Origin: Deltaproteobacteria bacterium
Lineage (GTDB): Bacteria > Myxococcota_A > UBA9042 > PHBI01
NCBI GenBank assembly: GCA_020632715.1
Contig: JACKFA010000005.1
Location: forward strand, 186,001-250,000
DNA: 64,000 bases
Reading direction: 5' to 3'
The notes below the pieces were generated by a model, which saw nothing but the letters and a program-made list of their open reading frames with translations, had not been told where the DNA came from and did no database searches. Position 1 is the stretch's first letter, and every line of letters starts with the position of its first letter. The position numbers were made by a program, and so were the translations under genes. Positions 42,782 through 50,865 of the stretch are shown here, in pieces.

Positions 42782-44338
42782 ATGAACGAGCCGAGCTGGG
42801 TGGTGGCGGTCGCGGTGCTGGTGGCGGGGGTCCTGTCGGGCTTCGCGCTGGCGGTGCTCACGCGGCGCCGGGAGGCGGCCGGGCCGCCGCCCGACCACGC
42901 GCTGACGGCGCGCCTGACGGAGCTCCGCGCGCGGCGGGCGCAGCTCATCGAGCAGCTGCGCCTCGCGGGGGCCGAGGGTGTGGATCTGACCGAGCGGGCG
43001 GCGCTCGAGCGCGACGCGGCGCTGGTGTTCCGGGAGATCGACCTCCTCGAGGGGCGCGCGGTGGCGCCGATCGTCGCGGGGGCGGCGCCCGCGGTGGCGC
43101 CAGCGCCCGCGCCAGTCACGCCCACGGCCGCGCCGGCGCCCGTCGCGCCGAGCCTCGCGGCCACGGGCGCGCCGACCACGCCGCCGGTCGCGGCGCAGCC
43201 GGTGGCCTGGGCGCCGCCGACGCAGCCCGCGCCTCCCGCGGCGAGGCCGGGCGGGCTCTCGCCGCAGCTCGTCGGGGCGCTCAAGGGCGCGGCGGTCGTC
43301 GGGGTCGCCTTCCTGCTCTACGTGGCGCTCTCGGACAAGAGCGGCCCGCGCGCGCCCGGCCAGAGCATAACCGGCAACGACGCGGTCGGGCGGCCGACGC
43401 CGCAGCAGGTGGTCGCGCCCGCCGGCGGCGGCGGTGAGGCGCCGGCGATGGGCGGCGGCCAGGACGACGGCGGCGGCGACATGGGCGGCGGGCAGCAGGC
43501 GCGCTCGCTGACACCGGAGGTCACGCCCAGGTTGCAGGCGGCGTCGGAGCGCGTCGAGGCGGACCCCGGCTCGCGCGACGCGCGCGTGGAGCTCGGCTGG
43601 GCGCTGGTCGAGGCGCGCGGCTGGATCGACGTCTACCACACGGCGGAGGACCTGCTCGCGGCGGACGCCGAGGACGCCGACGGGCTCGCGCTCGCGGCCG
43701 CGGTGCGCGTGGCGATGGGGCAGCGCGACGGGGTCGCGGAGCTCCTCGACCGCGCGATCGCGAAGGACCCGAAGAACGCGAACGCCTACGCCTGGCGGGG
43801 CCGCGTGGCGCAGCTCGTGGGCGACGAGGACGGCAAGGCGAAGTACTGGACCGAGGCGCGCGGGCTCGCGCCCGACAAGGCCGCGATGGACGCGACGATC
43901 GCGGGCTTCGAGGCCGCGGGGACGGCGCCGTCGCGCCACCCCGGGCCGGGCGAGGCCCCGGCGCAGGCGCAGCCCGCCGACGACGGCGGGACCGAGGCCT
44001 TCGAGGGGGGTGTCAGCGGCACGGTGAAGCTCGCGGCGGGGGCGACGCCGCCAGCGGGCGCGGTGCTCTTCCTCATCGCGCGGGTGCCGGGGGCGGCGGG
44101 CGGGCCGCCGGCCGCGACGCGGAAGATCGTGTCGCCGACGTTCCCGCGGGCGTTCACGCTCGGGCCGTCGGACGTGATGATGGGCGGCGCGTTCCCCGAG
44201 TCGGTGACGGTCCAGGCGCGGCTCGACAGCGACGGGAACCCGATGACGCGCGACCCGAGCGACCTCGTGGCGAGCTGGCCGGGGGAGGTCCAGGCGGGCC
44301 AGCGCGGGATCGTGCTCGAGCTCGCGCCGGGGCGCTGA
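42782..44338 (+). CDS. ccmI: CcmI-like TPR apocytochrome chaperone
   Basis: A 518-residue inner-membrane protein: N-terminal helix (7-26) followed by a basic ALTRRRE stop-transfer, a coiled LRARRAQLIEQL segment, an Ala/Pro-rich linker with a second helix near 165-180, TPR repeats at about 250-370 (SRDARVELGWALVEARGWIDVYHTAEDLL) and a C-terminal beta-domain (GGVSGTVKLAAGATPPAGAVLFLIARV ... FTLGPSDVMMGG) matching the CycH/CcmI C-terminus that binds apocytochromes and CcmH. Ends the ccm operon. The Ala/Pro linker is longer than in most CcmI proteins. Confidence 0.85.
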   Translation: MNEPSWVVAVAVLVAGVLSGFALAVLTRRREAAGPPPDHALTARLTELRARRAQLIEQLRLAGAEGVDLTERAALERDAALVFREIDLLEGRAVAPIVAGAAPAVAPAPAPVTPTAAPAPVAPSLAATGAPTTPPVAAQPVAWAPPTQPAPPAARPGGLSPQLVGALKGAAVVGVAFLLYVALSDKSGPRAPGQSITGNDAVGRPTPQQVVAPAGGGGEAPAMGGGQDDGGGDMGGGQQARSLTPEVTPRLQAASERVEADPGSRDARVELGWALVEARGWIDVYHTAEDLLAADAEDADGLALAAAVRVAMGQRDGVAELLDRAIAKDPKNANAYAWRGRVAQLVGDEDGKAKYWTEARGLAPDKAAMDATIAGFEAAGTAPSRHPGPGEAPAQAQPADDGGTEAFEGGVSGTVKLAAGATPPAGAVLFLIARVPGAAGGPPAATRKIVSPTFPRAFTLGPSDVMMGGAFPESVTVQARLDSDGNPMTRDPSDLVASWPGEVQAGQRGIVLELAPGR

Positions 44339-44362
44339 TCCGTCCGCGCGCCGTCTCGTGCG

Positions 44363-44392
44363 TGTATCTGTAACCCTCGGAATGCAGATACA
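44363..44392. promoter_or_regulatory. Dyad upstream of the 62-heme cytochrome gene
   Basis: TGTATCTG (44363-44370) and CAGATACA (44385-44392) form a perfect 8-bp inverted repeat around 14 bases, followed by ATTTTATCC. This is one of the few AT-rich spots in the window and it sits 114 bp before the start codon at 44506. It is most likely an operator or promoter of the giant cytochrome gene. No run of T follows, so terminator activity for the ccm operon is less likely. Confidence 0.5.
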
Positions 44393-44505
44393 ATTTTATC
44401 CAGTGCGCGTTTACCGAGGCGTGCACGGCGTCCTCGCCGGTTGGCCCGTGATGGCCTGCGGCGGAGCGCTTCAGCGGCGACCACGGAGCGCCGCATACTC
44501 TCGAC

Positions 44506-47500
44506 ATGGTGCGCTTGAGGGCCAAGAGCACCGGGGGACTCGCGCTGGGGGGCGTCGCGCTCGCCGCCGCGCTCATCATGGGCGCGTGCGGTCAGAAGCC
44601 GGACCACCGGACCGACCTCGCGGTATCGCAGCAGACCTGCTGGGACTGCCACGGCGACCTCTATTACGCGACCGTCGACCCCGATCACGCCGGCGCGACC
44701 GGGCCGAGCGCCGCGGCCGCGGTCGACGGCGCCCACGGCGGCGACCCGTTCCCGCACACCTGCGAGACCTGCCACACGGTGGACACCTGGTCGCCGGCGC
44801 TCTTCCCCGAGCACGACGCCGTCTGGCCGCTGACCGGGGTGCACGCGGACACCGGCTGCACGTCGTGCCACGTGGGCGGCACCTTCGCGGGGACGCCGCG
44901 CGACTGCGTCGGGTGCCACGAGGCGGACCGCGCGGGGGCCGCGAACCCGCCGCACGACCCGGCGGTGTTCCCCGCGACCTGCGAGTCCTGTCACGCGACG
45001 ACCGGGTGGCGCCCGGCGGAGCTCGACGACCACGCCCGCTTCTGGGCGCTCACGGGGAAACACGCCGACGCGACCTGCGAGAGCTGCCATGAGAGCGGCG
45101 TCTGGAGCGAGGCGCCGACGGCGTGTGTCGGGTGCCACCAGGCCGACTTCGACGGCGCGACCGACCCGAACCACGTCGCGGAGGGCTACCCGACGACGTG
45201 CGAGACGTGCCACCGGACGAGCGGGTGGAGCCCGGCGGACTTCACGGATCACGACGCGATCTGGCCGCTCCGCGGGAAGCACGCGGAGGCGGCGTGCGAG
45301 GCGTGCCACGCGGGCGGGGTCTACACGGGGACGCCGCGTGAGTGCGCGGGGTGTCACCAGGGAGACTTCGAGGCGACGACGGCGCCGGACCACGCCGCGC
45401 TCGGGTTCGCGGCGGCCGAGTGCGAGACGTGCCACGGCCCGGCGGCGTGGAGCCCGGCGGCGTTCCCTGGACACGCGGAGGTGTGGCCGCTCGAGGGGAA
45501 GCACGCGGACGCGACGTGCGCCGGGTGCCACGAGAGCGGGGTGTTCCGCGGGACGCCGCGCGTGTGCGAGGGGTGTCACCTCGAGGACTACGAGGCGACG
45601 ACGGAGCCGGACCACGCCGAGGTCGGCTACCCGACGGCGTGCGAGGTGTGCCACGGGCCGTCGGCGTGGGCGCCGTCGTCGTTCGACCACGAGGCCGTCT
45701 TCCCGCTGACCGGGGAGCACCAGCAGGTCGCCTGCGAGGACTGCCACCTCGACGGGTACGCGGGCGGGACGCCCGAGACGTGCGAGGGGTGCCACCGGGG
45801 CGACTACGACGCGACCACGCGCCCGCCGCACGCGGAGGCGGCGTTCGGGACGACGTGTGAGGGGTGTCACACGACGGCCGGGTGGGCGCCGGCGACGTTC
45901 GACCACGGGGCGTTCTGGCCGATCGAGGGGCAGCACGTCGAGGTCGCGTGCGAGAGCTGCCACGCGAACGAGGTGTTCGCGGGGACGCCGCGCGACTGCG
46001 CCGGGTGTCACCTCCCGACGTTCGAGGCGGCGGCGGCGCCAAAGCACGAGGCGAGCACGTTCGGGACGGACTGCGCGACGTGTCACACGGTGGCGGGGAC
46101 GGGGTGGGCGCCGGCGCCGGGCTTCGCGCACACGTCGGCGTGGCCGCTCACCGGGAAGCACGCGACGCAGGCGACGTGCGAGTCCTGTCACGAGAGCGGG
46201 CGCTACGCCGAGGCGCCGACGGACTGCGCGGCCTGCCACATGCCCGACTACGCGCTCGCGACCGAGCCGAACCACGCCGCGCTCGGCTACCCGACGACGT
46301 GCGAGCAGTGCCACGGCACGGGCGGCTGGGACGGCGCGAGCTTCGACCACACGCAGTACTGGCCGCTCCAGGGCCAGCACGCCACGACCACCTGCGAGAG
46401 CTGCCACGTCGGCGGCACCTTCGCCGGCACGCCCACCGCCTGCGTCGGCTGCCACCTCGCCGACTTCGAGGCGCCCGCCACCACGCCGAAGCACGAGGCG
46501 AGCACCTTCGGCACCGACTGCGCCTCGTGCCACGCGACCACCGCCGTCGCCTGGGCGCCGGCGTCGGGCTTCGCGCACACGTCGGCGTGGCCGCTCACCG
46601 GGAAGCACGCGACGCAGGCGACGTGCGAGTCCTGTCACGAGAGCGGGCGCTACGCCGAGGCGCCGACGGACTGCGCGGGCTGCCACATGCCCGACTACGC
46701 CCTCGCCGCCGAGCCGAACCACGCCGCGCTCGGCTACCCGACGACGTGCGAGCAGTGCCACGGCACGGGCGGCTGGGACGGCGCGAGCTTCGACCACACC
46801 GACTACTGGCCGCTCCAGGGCCGGCACGCCACGACCAACTGCGAGAGCTGCCACGTCGGCGGCGCCTTCGCCGGCACGCCGACCGCCTGCGTCGCCTGCC
46901 ACCTCGCCGACTTCGAGGCACCGACGACGACGCCGAAGCACGACGCCGCCACGTTCGGCACCGACTGCGCCACCTGCCACGCGACCACCGCCGTCGCCTG
47001 GTCCCCGTCGTCCTTCAGCCACACCCCGATCTGGCCCCTCCTGGGCCAGCACGCCGCCGCCACCTGCGAGAGCTGCCACGCCGGCGGCAGCTACGCGGGC
47101 ACCGACACCGCCTGCGTCGGCTGCCACCTCGCCGACTTCCAGGCGCCCGCCACCACGCCGAAGCACGAGGTGAGCACCTTCGGCACCGACTGCGCCTCCT
47201 GCCACGCGACCACCGCCGTCGCCTGGGCGCCGGCCCCGGGCTTCGCGCACACGTCGGCGTGGCCGCTCACGGGCAAGCACGCGACGCAGGCCTCATGCGA
47301 GTCCTGTCACGAGAGCGGGCGCTACGCCGAGGCACCGACGGACTGCGCGGGCTGCCACATGCCCGACTACGCCCTCGCCGCCGAGCCGAACCACGCCGCG
47401 CTCGGCTACCCGACGACGTGCGAGCAGTGCCACGGCACGGGCGGCTGGGACGGCGCGAGCTTCGACCACACCGACTACTGGCCGCTCCAGGGCCGGCACG

Positions 47501-49266
47501 CCACGACCACCTGCGAGAGCTGCCACGTCGGCGGCACCTTCGTCGGCACGCCGACCGCCTGCGTCGGTTGCCACCTCGCCGACTTCGAGGCACCGACGAC
47601 GACGCCGAAGCACGACGCCGCCACGTTCGGCACCGACTGCGCCTCCTGCCACGCGACCACCGCCGTCGCCTGGGCGCCGTCGTCCTTCAGCCACACCCCG
47701 ATCTGGCCCCTCCTGGGCCAGCACGCCGCCGCCACCTGCGAGAGCTGCCACGCCGGCGGTACCTACGCCGGCACGCCGACCGCCTGCGTCGGCTGCCACC
47801 TCGCCGACTTCGAGGCGCCCACCACCACGCCGACGCACGAGGCGAGCACCTTCGGCACCGACTGCACCACCTGCCACGCGAGCACCGCCGTCGCCTGGCT
47901 GCCGTCGACCTTCGCGCACACCGACGCCTGGCCCCTCACCGGCAAGCACCTGACCATGGCGACGTGCGAGTCCTGTCACGAGAGCGGGCGCTACGCCGAG
48001 GCGCCGACGGACTGCGCGGGCTGCCACCTCGCCGACTACGCCGGCACCACCGACCCGAACCACGTCGACCTCGGCTACCCGACCACCTGCGAGCAGTGTC
48101 ACTCGACCGCCGGCTTCGACGGCGCGAGCTTCGACCACACCGACTACTGGCCGCTCCTCGGCCGGCACGCGACGACCGCCTGCGAGAGCTGCCACGTCGG
48201 CGGCGTCTTCGCCGGCACGCCCACGGCCTGCGTCGGCTGCCACCTCGCCGACTTCGAGGCGCCTGCCACCACGCCGAAGCACGACGCCGCCACCTTCGGC
48301 ACCGACTGCACCACCTGTCACACCGAGAGCGCCTGGGTCCCCTCGCAGTTCAGCCACACCCCGATCTGGCCCCTCCTGGGCCAGCACGCCGGCGCCACCT
48401 GCGAGAGTTGCCACGCGGCCGGCCACTACGCCGGCACGCCCACCGACTGCGACGGCTGCCACCACCCCGACTACGTCGAGACCACGCTGCCCCCGCACGC
48501 GACGTCGCAGATCCCGACGACCTGCGAGGACTGCCACACCCCGTCCGCGTGGCAGCCCGCGACCTTCGACCACGACGCCATCTGGCCGCTGACCGGCGCC
48601 CACACCGACGCCGGCTGCGAGAGCTGCCACGCCGGCGGCGTCTACGCCGGCACGCCGGCCGCCTGCGACGGCTGCCACCACGACCGCTACGTCGCCACCA
48701 CGGCCCCAGCCCACGCGGACGCCGGCTTCCTGACCGACTGCGAGACCTGCCACGACACGACGCAGTGGCTCGGCGCGGTCTTCGACCACAGCAGCTTCTG
48801 GCCGCTGACGGGCGCGCACGCCACCGCGGACTGCGCCGACTGTCACGTGGGAGGGGTCTACGAGGGCACCCCGACGACGTGCGACGGTTGCCACCACGAC
48901 GACTGGCTCACGAGCCAGAACCCGCACCACCCGGCGCTCTCGACGCACCCGAACATCGCGCTCCCGACGACGTGCCAGACGTGCCACACGACGTCCAACT
49001 GGTCGTCGTCCACGTTCCCGGGGCACAACACGCTCTTCCCCATCACGAGCGGGCATCACCGCTACCCGTGCGCGACGTGCCACGAGTCCCCGGCGACCGA
49101 CACCTGGGCCACGTTCATCTGCGTGGAGTGCCACACGGGCGAGCACACCGTCACTCGCATGAACGGCAAGCACACCGGCGTCAGCGGCTACACCACGCGG
49201 ATGAACACCTACCCGAGCTACAACGCCGCCTGCTACTCGTGCCACCCGGACGGTCGCACCGATTGA
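44506..49266 (+). CDS. Giant 62-heme cytochrome c lipoprotein
   Basis: A 1586-residue lipoprotein (lipobox IMGAC, Cys28) with 62 CXXCH sites counted by hand. The whole protein is a tandem array of a tri-haem module of about 75 residues: CxTCH..W.PA.FDH..WPL.G.H...CESCH.GG.Y.GTP..C.GCH..DF....P.H; each module has three non-CXXCH His to serve as sixth ligands. The last 200 residues (ITSGHHRYPCATCH, CVECHTGEH, CYSCHPDGR) end exactly like the 17-heme lipoprotein at 26324. ATG 44506 gives a typical signal peptide. It follows the ccm operon on the same strand with its own promoter region. Cell-surface electron storage or a wire is inferred. Confidence 0.93.
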   Translation: MVRLRAKSTGGLALGGVALAAALIMGACGQKPDHRTDLAVSQQTCWDCHGDLYYATVDPDHAGATGPSAAAAVDGAHGGDPFPHTCETCHTVDTWSPALFPEHDAVWPLTGVHADTGCTSCHVGGTFAGTPRDCVGCHEADRAGAANPPHDPAVFPATCESCHATTGWRPAELDDHARFWALTGKHADATCESCHESGVWSEAPTACVGCHQADFDGATDPNHVAEGYPTTCETCHRTSGWSPADFTDHDAIWPLRGKHAEAACEACHAGGVYTGTPRECAGCHQGDFEATTAPDHAALGFAAAECETCHGPAAWSPAAFPGHAEVWPLEGKHADATCAGCHESGVFRGTPRVCEGCHLEDYEATTEPDHAEVGYPTACEVCHGPSAWAPSSFDHEAVFPLTGEHQQVACEDCHLDGYAGGTPETCEGCHRGDYDATTRPPHAEAAFGTTCEGCHTTAGWAPATFDHGAFWPIEGQHVEVACESCHANEVFAGTPRDCAGCHLPTFEAAAAPKHEASTFGTDCATCHTVAGTGWAPAPGFAHTSAWPLTGKHATQATCESCHESGRYAEAPTDCAACHMPDYALATEPNHAALGYPTTCEQCHGTGGWDGASFDHTQYWPLQGQHATTTCESCHVGGTFAGTPTACVGCHLADFEAPATTPKHEASTFGTDCASCHATTAVAWAPASGFAHTSAWPLTGKHATQATCESCHESGRYAEAPTDCAGCHMPDYALAAEPNHAALGYPTTCEQCHGTGGWDGASFDHTDYWPLQGRHATTNCESCHVGGAFAGTPTACVACHLADFEAPTTTPKHDAATFGTDCATCHATTAVAWSPSSFSHTPIWPLLGQHAAATCESCHAGGSYAGTDTACVGCHLADFQAPATTPKHEVSTFGTDCASCHATTAVAWAPAPGFAHTSAWPLTGKHATQASCESCHESGRYAEAPTDCAGCHMPDYALAAEPNHAALGYPTTCEQCHGTGGWDGASFDHTDYWPLQGRHATTTCESCHVGGTFVGTPTACVGCHLADFEAPTTTPKHDAATFGTDCASCHATTAVAWAPSSFSHTPIWPLLGQHAAATCESCHAGGTYAGTPTACVGCHLADFEAPTTTPTHEASTFGTDCTTCHASTAVAWLPSTFAHTDAWPLTGKHLTMATCESCHESGRYAEAPTDCAGCHLADYAGTTDPNHVDLGYPTTCEQCHSTAGFDGASFDHTDYWPLLGRHATTACESCHVGGVFAGTPTACVGCHLADFEAPATTPKHDAATFGTDCTTCHTESAWVPSQFSHTPIWPLLGQHAGATCESCHAAGHYAGTPTDCDGCHHPDYVETTLPPHATSQIPTTCEDCHTPSAWQPATFDHDAIWPLTGAHTDAGCESCHAGGVYAGTPAACDGCHHDRYVATTAPAHADAGFLTDCETCHDTTQWLGAVFDHSSFWPLTGAHATADCADCHVGGVYEGTPTTCDGCHHDDWLTSQNPHHPALSTHPNIALPTTCQTCHTTSNWSSSTFPGHNTLFPITSGHHRYPCATCHESPATDTWATFICVECHTGEHTVTRMNGKHTGVSGYTTRMNTYPSYNAACYSCHPDGRTD
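46121..47930 (+). repeat. Near-identical internal DNA repeats in the 62-heme gene
   Basis: A block starting GCTTCGCGCACACGTCGG recurs at 46121, 46568 and 47240, with a diverged fourth copy near 47910. Spacings are 447 and then about 670 bases (149 and 224 codons), carrying six and then nine haem sites each. Long stretches between copies match almost base for base, for example around ATGCCCGACTACGC. Such nucleotide identity, beyond what protein conservation requires, points to recent tandem duplication or gene conversion. It may also be a site of assembly collapse. Confidence 0.8.
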
Positions 49267-49318
49267 TCGCCACCGCCGCCGCCGGCTCTCGCCGTACGCT
49301 CCGGCTTGCGCACCGTCA

Positions 49319-49711
49319 TCAGTAGCTGAAAGCGCGGTTCGCGTCGGCCTGCGCCCGCGCGGCCTCCATCATCGCGAGGTGCTCCTCGCGGAGCGCCTTC
49401 GCGCGCGCCTGGATCTCCGCGTCCGTCCCCGACTGGCTCGGGTAGGTCCGGACCACGATGGCCCCCTTCTCGACCGAGTACATGAGCGAGCCGTTGTCGC
49501 CGCAGTCGACGGTCATCCCGCCGTTCGCGGGCGTGTACGGCCGGTTGCCGCGCTCCTCGGCCGCCGCCGTGAGGCTCGCGTAGAAGCGCTCCGAGTCGCG
49601 CGCCGGGACGCCGGTCGTGTACTCGTGGACGCCCGCGCAGCCGGCGAGCGCCGCGACGAAGGCGAGGAGGGTGACGGCCCGGCGGGCGAGACGGATGAAA
49701 GACGCGTTCAT
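49319..49711 (-). CDS. Small hypothetical lipoprotein
   Basis: A 130-residue lipoprotein: signal ends at ALAGC (Cys25) after a basic FIRLARRA head. The mature part contains an extended region with VDCGDNGSLMYSVEKGAIVVRTY and a C-terminal helix rich in Ala, Glu and Arg (EIQARAKALREEHLAMMEAARAQ). ATG 49711 has GGAGC before it. It converges on the 62-heme gene, 52 bp apart. No family is recognised. Confidence 0.7.
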   Translation of the reverse strand: MNASFIRLARRAVTLLAFVAALAGCAGVHEYTTGVPARDSERFYASLTAAAEERGNRPYTPANGGMTVDCGDNGSLMYSVEKGAIVVRTYPSQSGTDAEIQARAKALREEHLAMMEAARAQADANRAFSY

Positions 49712-49863
49712 GGGAGCTCCGTGCGGCGGCGCCGCGCGACGTAGGGGGATCGCGCCGTCGAAGGTCGCGGCGCAGGTCCTTCTCCCACCTCCACGCGCGC
49801 GGGCGCGACTCACACGTTTTCACACGTCGCTCACACGTTTTTCGACGCGAGCGCGCGGTGACG

Positions 49864-50211
49864 TCAGACGAGCCAGAGGAGGAGCGCGACGGCCGCCGGC
49901 AGCGCCTGCAAGAGCAGGATCGTCCCCTTCGCGGTGACGCCACCGACGACGCCCATCGCGACCACGAACGCGAGCAGCGCCACCGTGGCCGGCGGGTTCG
50001 GCGCGAGCGCGGCCCACGCCAGGAGCACGGCTACGCCGGCGTTGTAGAAGCCCTGGTTCATCGCGAGGACCTTCGTGGCCTCCGCCTCCTCCTTCTTCAT
50101 CCCGAAGATCCTCCGACCCGCCGGCTTCGCCCACAAGACGGCCTCGAGATAGAAGAACCCGAGGTGGGCGACGGCGACGAGCAGCGTGATGATGAAAGCG
50201 ACGGTGTGCAT
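49864..50211 (-). CDS. DUF1304 four-helix membrane protein
   Basis: A 115-residue inner-membrane protein with four helices. It shows the DUF1304 pattern: HLGFFYLEAVLW in helix 1, a basic loop (KPAGRRIFGMKKEE), NQGFYNAGVAVLLAWA in helix 2, and a closing helix LLQALPAAVALLLWLV. Members are often next to TetR regulators. Here it lies 27 bp downstream of one, on the same strand, and is probably its regulated partner. Confidence 0.85.
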   Translation of the reverse strand: MHTVAFIITLLVAVAHLGFFYLEAVLWAKPAGRRIFGMKKEEAEATKVLAMNQGFYNAGVAVLLAWAALAPNPPATVALLAFVVAMGVVGGVTAKGTILLLQALPAAVALLLWLV

Positions 50212-50238
50212 GGCTTCTCCTCCCTGGGACCTGACGAC

Positions 50239-50790
50239 TCAAGATTTCTTTACTGGTCGATCAACAATGCCGACCGACGCGAGCGCGTGGTCGGCCACGA
50301 GCCTCAACCGCTTCTGTGGGGCGCCGCTCCGCGCCATCACGTGGAGCCCTGCCACGGTGGCCGCGAGGAGGGCGGCGTCCTCCCGGGCGCGCGGGCGCTG
50401 CTCGAGGCAGCGCCAGAAGAAGTCCTCGACCGCCTGCAGCGCCGCCGTCACCGTGGCCTGCCCCAGCGGATCGAGGTGCGCCCGCTCCACCGCCGCCACG
50501 ACCAGGAGGCACCCGGGCGGCCGCCCCTCGATGTCGACGACCGCGTCGAGCCACTCGGCGATCGCCGCCGGGCCGCGCCGCGTCGGGCGCGGGCGCGTCT
50601 CGATGTAGCGGCCCACCGCGCGCCGGAAGCAGGCGTCCTTGTCCCCGAACGCCGCGTAGAAGCTGCCGGGCTGGATCCCCATCGCGTCGCACAGCGCGCG
50701 CACCGACGTGCCCTCCGGGCCGAGGCGCCAGAAGACCTCCACGGCGGCGTCGAGCGCCTCGGTCATGTCGAACTCGCGCCGGCGGGCCAT
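50239..50790 (-). CDS. TetR-family transcriptional regulator
   Basis: A 183-residue repressor. The N-terminal helix-turn-helix (residues 6-52: DMTEALDAAVEVFWRLGPEGTSVRALCDAMGIQPGSFYAAFGDKDACF) is canonical TetR; the C-terminal part binds an unknown ligand, with PPGCLLVVAAVER resembling AcrR/TetR subgroup sensor regions. ATG 50790 is preferred over ATG 50808 because a AGGCAGGG lies ten bases before it. Co-transcribed with DUF1304. A palindrome lies immediately upstream of the start. Confidence 0.9.
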   Translation of the reverse strand: MARRREFDMTEALDAAVEVFWRLGPEGTSVRALCDAMGIQPGSFYAAFGDKDACFRRAVGRYIETRPRPTRRGPAAIAEWLDAVVDIEGRPPGCLLVVAAVERAHLDPLGQATVTAALQAVEDFFWRCLEQRPRAREDAALLAATVAGLHVMARSGAPQKRLRLVADHALASVGIVDRPVKKS

Positions 50791-50808
50791 GAGCGGACCC
50801 TGCCTCAT

Positions 50809-50826
50809 CTTGATCGATCGTTCAAG
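50809..50826. promoter_or_regulatory. Candidate TetR operator
   Basis: CTTGA-TCGATCGT-TCAAG is a 5-bp-arm dyad lying just before the TetR gene. The half-element TTGATCGA recurs, in reverse orientation, at 50260-50267 near the 3' end of the TetR gene. Self-regulation is the usual arrangement for this family. Confidence 0.4.
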
Positions 50827-50865
50827 AACAATCGCGCGCCCGATCGAGAGCGCCGCGCGGGCCGT

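Noticed and set aside
43786..47280. A 1164-codon frame antisense to ccmI and the 62-heme gene
   Set aside because: It mirrors the haem repeats in low-complexity Arg/Val/Gly; the sense frame has signal peptide and CXXCH pattern.
45864..49325. A 1153-codon frame overlapping the 62-heme gene on the same strand
   Set aside because: Frame-shifted image of the haem repeats made of Arg, Leu and Pro; no CXXCH and no export signal.
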